Assembly: GCF_017831975.1 (NCBI RefSeq)
Contig: NZ_JAFDSS010000001.1
Location: forward strand, 1,364,001-1,428,000
Reading direction: 5' to 3'
DNA length: 64,000 nt
DNA from: Microbacterium terrae
Lineage (GTDB): Bacteria > Actinomycetota > Actinomycetes > Actinomycetales > Microbacteriaceae
In this document: positions 61,834 to 64,000 of the stretch, in pieces
Position numbering within the stretch: the stretch's first letter is position 1
Layout: the number at the start of each line of letters is the position of its first letter
Notes under the pieces: generated by a model
The model's database searches: none
Seen by the model: only the letters and a program-made list of their open reading frames with translations
Told to the model about the DNA's origin: nothing
Translations under genes and position numbers: made by a program

Positions 61834-62058
61834 TCAGACCGCCTCGGCCAGGCGAGCGGTCTCGTCGTGCCACGAGGTGGCGATGGCCCGAAGCTTCTCT
61901 TCGTACTTGCGCCCGTGGTGAGCGCAGAAGAGCAGCTCGCTGCCGTTGACCTCTGCCGCGATGTACGCCTGCGCGCCGCACGAATCGCAGCGATCGGCGG
62001 CGGTGAGGCGGTACTCGAGGACTGCTCCGGTCTCGGTCGGTGTCGAAACTGCGTTCAT
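61834..62058 (-). CDS. Small DUF7455-type zinc-binding protein
   Basis: A 74-residue protein with a likely zinc site: CDSCGAQAY and, about 20 residues on, LLFCAHHGRKY. Widespread in actinobacteria under DUF7455; the function is unknown. ATG 62058 has the strong site GAGGAGGCACCGAG upstream, which decides the start over the open frame extending to 62109. It converges on the racemase pair. Confidence 0.85.
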   Translation of the reverse strand: MNAVSTPTETGAVLEYRLTAADRCDSCGAQAYIAAEVNGSELLFCAHHGRKYEEKLRAIATSWHDETARLAEAV

Positions 62059-62227
62059 CTCGGTGCCTCCTCGTATGAATAGAACGTCGCGCTCGGTCAT
62101 GAAATACAACCACGCCGATGTTTCGAGAATGCCGCGAACGGGTCACATTTCGCTGAGCGCGTACCCCGGGGGCACCGGAAGCGTGTCGGGGGAGCCGTTT
62201 CGCCGGGGGCGAATACGATGGGAGATT

Positions 62228-64000
62228 GTGACGTCCGAGTACTCCGCCCATCACCTTCAGGTGCTCGAAGGACTCGAAGCGGTCCGCAAGCGCCCCGGCA
62301 TGTACATCGGGTCCACGGACTCCCGCGGACTCATGCACTGCCTCTGGGAGATCATCGACAACGCCGTCGACGAGGCCCTCGCCGGGCACGGGTCGAAGAT
62401 CGAGATCCTCCTGCACGCCGACGGCAGCGTCGAGGTGCGCGACCAGGCGCGCGGCATCCCCGTCGACGTCGAGCCGCGCACCGGTCTCACCGGCGTCGAG
62501 GTCGTCTTCACGAAGCTGCACGCCGGCGGCAAGTTCGGCGGCGGCTCGTACGCGGCTTCCGGCGGTCTCCACGGCGTCGGCGCATCCGTCGTCAACGCCC
62601 TCTCCGAGCGACTCGACGTCGAGGTCGACCGCGGCGGCAAGACCTGGGCGATGTCCTTCCACCGTGGCGAGCCCGGGATGTTCTCCAACGGCAGCCCCGA
62701 CTCCACGTTCACGCCCTTCGAGGACGGCAGCGAGCTCCGGGTCGCCGGACGCGCCGCCCGGGGCGTCACCGGCACGCGCATCCGCTACTGGGCCGACCGG
62801 CAGATCTTCACGAAGGATGCCGCGTTCAATCTCGCCGACCTCGAGCAGCGCGCGCGCCAGACCGCGTTCCTCGTTCCCGGGCTCGAGATCCTCATCCGCG
62901 ACGAGCGCACCGACGAGAAGGTGGAGACCAGCTACCGCTTCGACGGCGGCATCTCGGAGTTCGCGGACTTCCTCGCCCCGGACGCCCCGATCACCGACAC
63001 CTGGCGGCTCACGGGCACCGGGTCGTTCACCGAGACGGTACCCGTCCTCCAGCCGTCCGGCGCGATGGTGCCGACCGAGGTGGAGCGCGAGTGCGAGGTC
63101 GACCTCGCCGTGCGGTGGGGGACCGGCTACGAGACCACGACGCGCTCGTTCGTCAACATCATCGCGACGCCCAAGGGCGGCACCCACCAGGCCGGCTTCG
63201 AAGCCGGGCTCATGAAGGTGATGCGCGCGCAGGTCGAGCAGAACGCCCGCAAGCTCAAGGTCGGCACCGACAAGATCGAGAAGGACGACATCCTCGCCGG
63301 TCTCAGTGCGGTGCTGACGGTGCGCCTTCCCGAGCCGCAGTTCGAGGGCCAGACGAAGGAGGTGCTCGGCACGCCCGCCGTGCGCCAGATCGTCGCCAAC
63401 GTCGTCGCCCGTGAGCTCACCGCCCGCTTCGCGTCGACCAAGCGGGAAGACAAGGCGCAGAGCGCCCTGCTCCTCGAGAAGGTCGTCTCGGAGATGAAGG
63501 CGCGCATCTCGGCGCGCACCCACAAAGAGACGCAGCGCCGCAAGAACGCGCTCGAGTCGTCGACGCTCCCGGCGAAGCTCGCGGACTGCCGCTCGAACGA
63601 CGTCGCCGAATCGGAGCTGTTCATCGTCGAGGGCGACTCGGCGCTCGGCACCGCCAAGCTCGCCCGGAACAGCGAGTTCCAGGCGCTGCTGCCCATCCGC
63701 GGCAAGATCCTCAACGTGCAGAAGGCGTCGGTGAGCGACATGCTCTCCAACGCCGAGTGCGCAGCCATCATCCAGGTGATCGGCGCCGGCTCCGGTCGGT
63801 CGTTCGACCTCGACGTCGCCCGCTACGGCAAGATCATCCTGATGAGCGACGCCGATGTCGACGGGGCGCACATCCGCACGCTGCTGCTGACCCTCTTCTT
63901 CCGGTACATGCGCCCATTGATCGACGAAGGCCGCGTCTACGCCGCCGTGCCGCCGCTGCACCGCGTGATCGTGATGAATCCGGGTTCGAAGCCCAACGAG
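62228..64000 (+). CDS. parE: DNA topoisomerase IV/gyrase-type subunit B (ParE), partial
   Basis: ATPase subunit of a type IIA topoisomerase, running off the right edge. The GHKL ATPase domain is seen as YIGSTDSRGLMHCLWEIIDN, then HAGGKFGGGSYAASGGLHGVG; the TOPRIM domain shows FIVEGDSALGTAKLA and LMSDADVDGAHIRTLLL. About 590 residues are present of about 700 expected. Position a few genes after sigA and the sequence fit ParE rather than GyrB, which in actinobacteria lies near dnaA. GTG 62228 is assumed; TACGAT at 62214-62219 is a possible -10 eight bases upstream. Confidence 0.9.
   Translation, partial: MTSEYSAHHLQVLEGLEAVRKRPGMYIGSTDSRGLMHCLWEIIDNAVDEALAGHGSKIEILLHADGSVEVRDQARGIPVDVEPRTGLTGVEVVFTKLHAGGKFGGGSYAASGGLHGVGASVVNALSERLDVEVDRGGKTWAMSFHRGEPGMFSNGSPDSTFTPFEDGSELRVAGRAARGVTGTRIRYWADRQIFTKDAAFNLADLEQRARQTAFLVPGLEILIRDERTDEKVETSYRFDGGISEFADFLAPDAPITDTWRLTGTGSFTETVPVLQPSGAMVPTEVERECEVDLAVRWGTGYETTTRSFVNIIATPKGGTHQAGFEAGLMKVMRAQVEQNARKLKVGTDKIEKDDILAGLSAVLTVRLPEPQFEGQTKEVLGTPAVRQIVANVVARELTARFASTKREDKAQSALLLEKVVSEMKARISARTHKETQRRKNALESSTLPAKLADCRSNDVAESELFIVEGDSALGTAKLARNSEFQALLPIRGKILNVQKASVSDMLSNAECAAIIQVIGAGSGRSFDLDVARYGKIILMSDADVDGAHIRTLLLTLFFRYMRPLIDEGRVYAAVPPLHRVIVMNPGSKPNE

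Overview
This window is a high-GC (about 70% by eye) stretch of actinobacterial chromosome. Gene content and order point to Microbacteriaceae, most likely Microbacterium or a close relative. The signs are hrcA-dnaJ-rsmE-PhoH-ybeY-CBS protein-era in a row, dusB-dgt-dnaG, glnA2-glnE facing glnA, sigA followed by parE, a homodimeric AceE next to fab genes, an LPATG surface protein, and many GTG starts. It is core chromosome: I see no prophage, insertion sequence, integrase or CRISPR array. No stretch of more than about 250 bases lacks a feature.

Layout. 1-9.4 kb: hemW (its start codon lies at the left edge), then a long plus-strand run for heat-shock control (CIRCE, hrcA, dnaJ), rRNA maturation (rsmE, ybeY, era), PhoH, a HIT protein and a CBS membrane protein. 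9.4-16 kb: a lipoprotein, leuA behind a leucine leader peptide with an attenuator-like hairpin, a TRIC-type channel, recO-uppS, a DsbA-like protein and glutathione peroxidase. 15.9-21 kb: dusB-dgt-dnaG, each overlapping the next, then a lone ABC ATPase with altered catalytic residues. 21-24 kb: tRNA-Asn, a membrane protein, def, a DMT transporter and a CAT-anticodon tRNA. 24-28 kb: a GmrSD-type (DUF262/DUF1524) protein, an oxygenase-like gene behind an iron box, and a DUF3145 gene. 28-35.5 kb: the minus-strand order aceE, PucR-type regulator, fabD, fabH, acpP, fabF. 35.7-42 kb: tRNA-Val, a zinc-ribbon protein, a family-A polymerase-like protein, DUF4012 and LPATG proteins, RNase P RNA and polyphosphate glucokinase. 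42-48.8 kb: the glutamine synthetase region (glnA2, glnE, glnA behind a GlnR-type box). 48.8-56.7 kb: membrane proteins, then pepA-lpdA-sucB and a PAC2 protein. 56.9-64 kb: sigA, a CofE-like gene, an ATP-grasp protein divergent from two overlapping genes that look like a split alanine racemase, a small zinc protein and the start of parE.

Connections. AceE, SucB and LpdA give the 2-oxoacid dehydrogenase components. AceE is linked through a PucR-type regulator to the fatty-acid synthase II genes that use its acetyl-CoA. Three nitrogen genes (glnA, glnA2, glnE) lie together with a GlnR-type site in front of glnA.

Two points stand out. First, the two racemase reading frames at 60050-61830 are complementary: one keeps the catalytic-tyrosine domain without the PLP lysine, the other keeps the lysine barrel without the tyrosine. 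They are translationally coupled and sit 45 bases from a divergent ATP-grasp gene. Second, at least thirteen genes have a TANNNT-like hexamer ending exactly six bases before the start codon, the arrangement expected of leaderless transcripts; this also settles several start sites.
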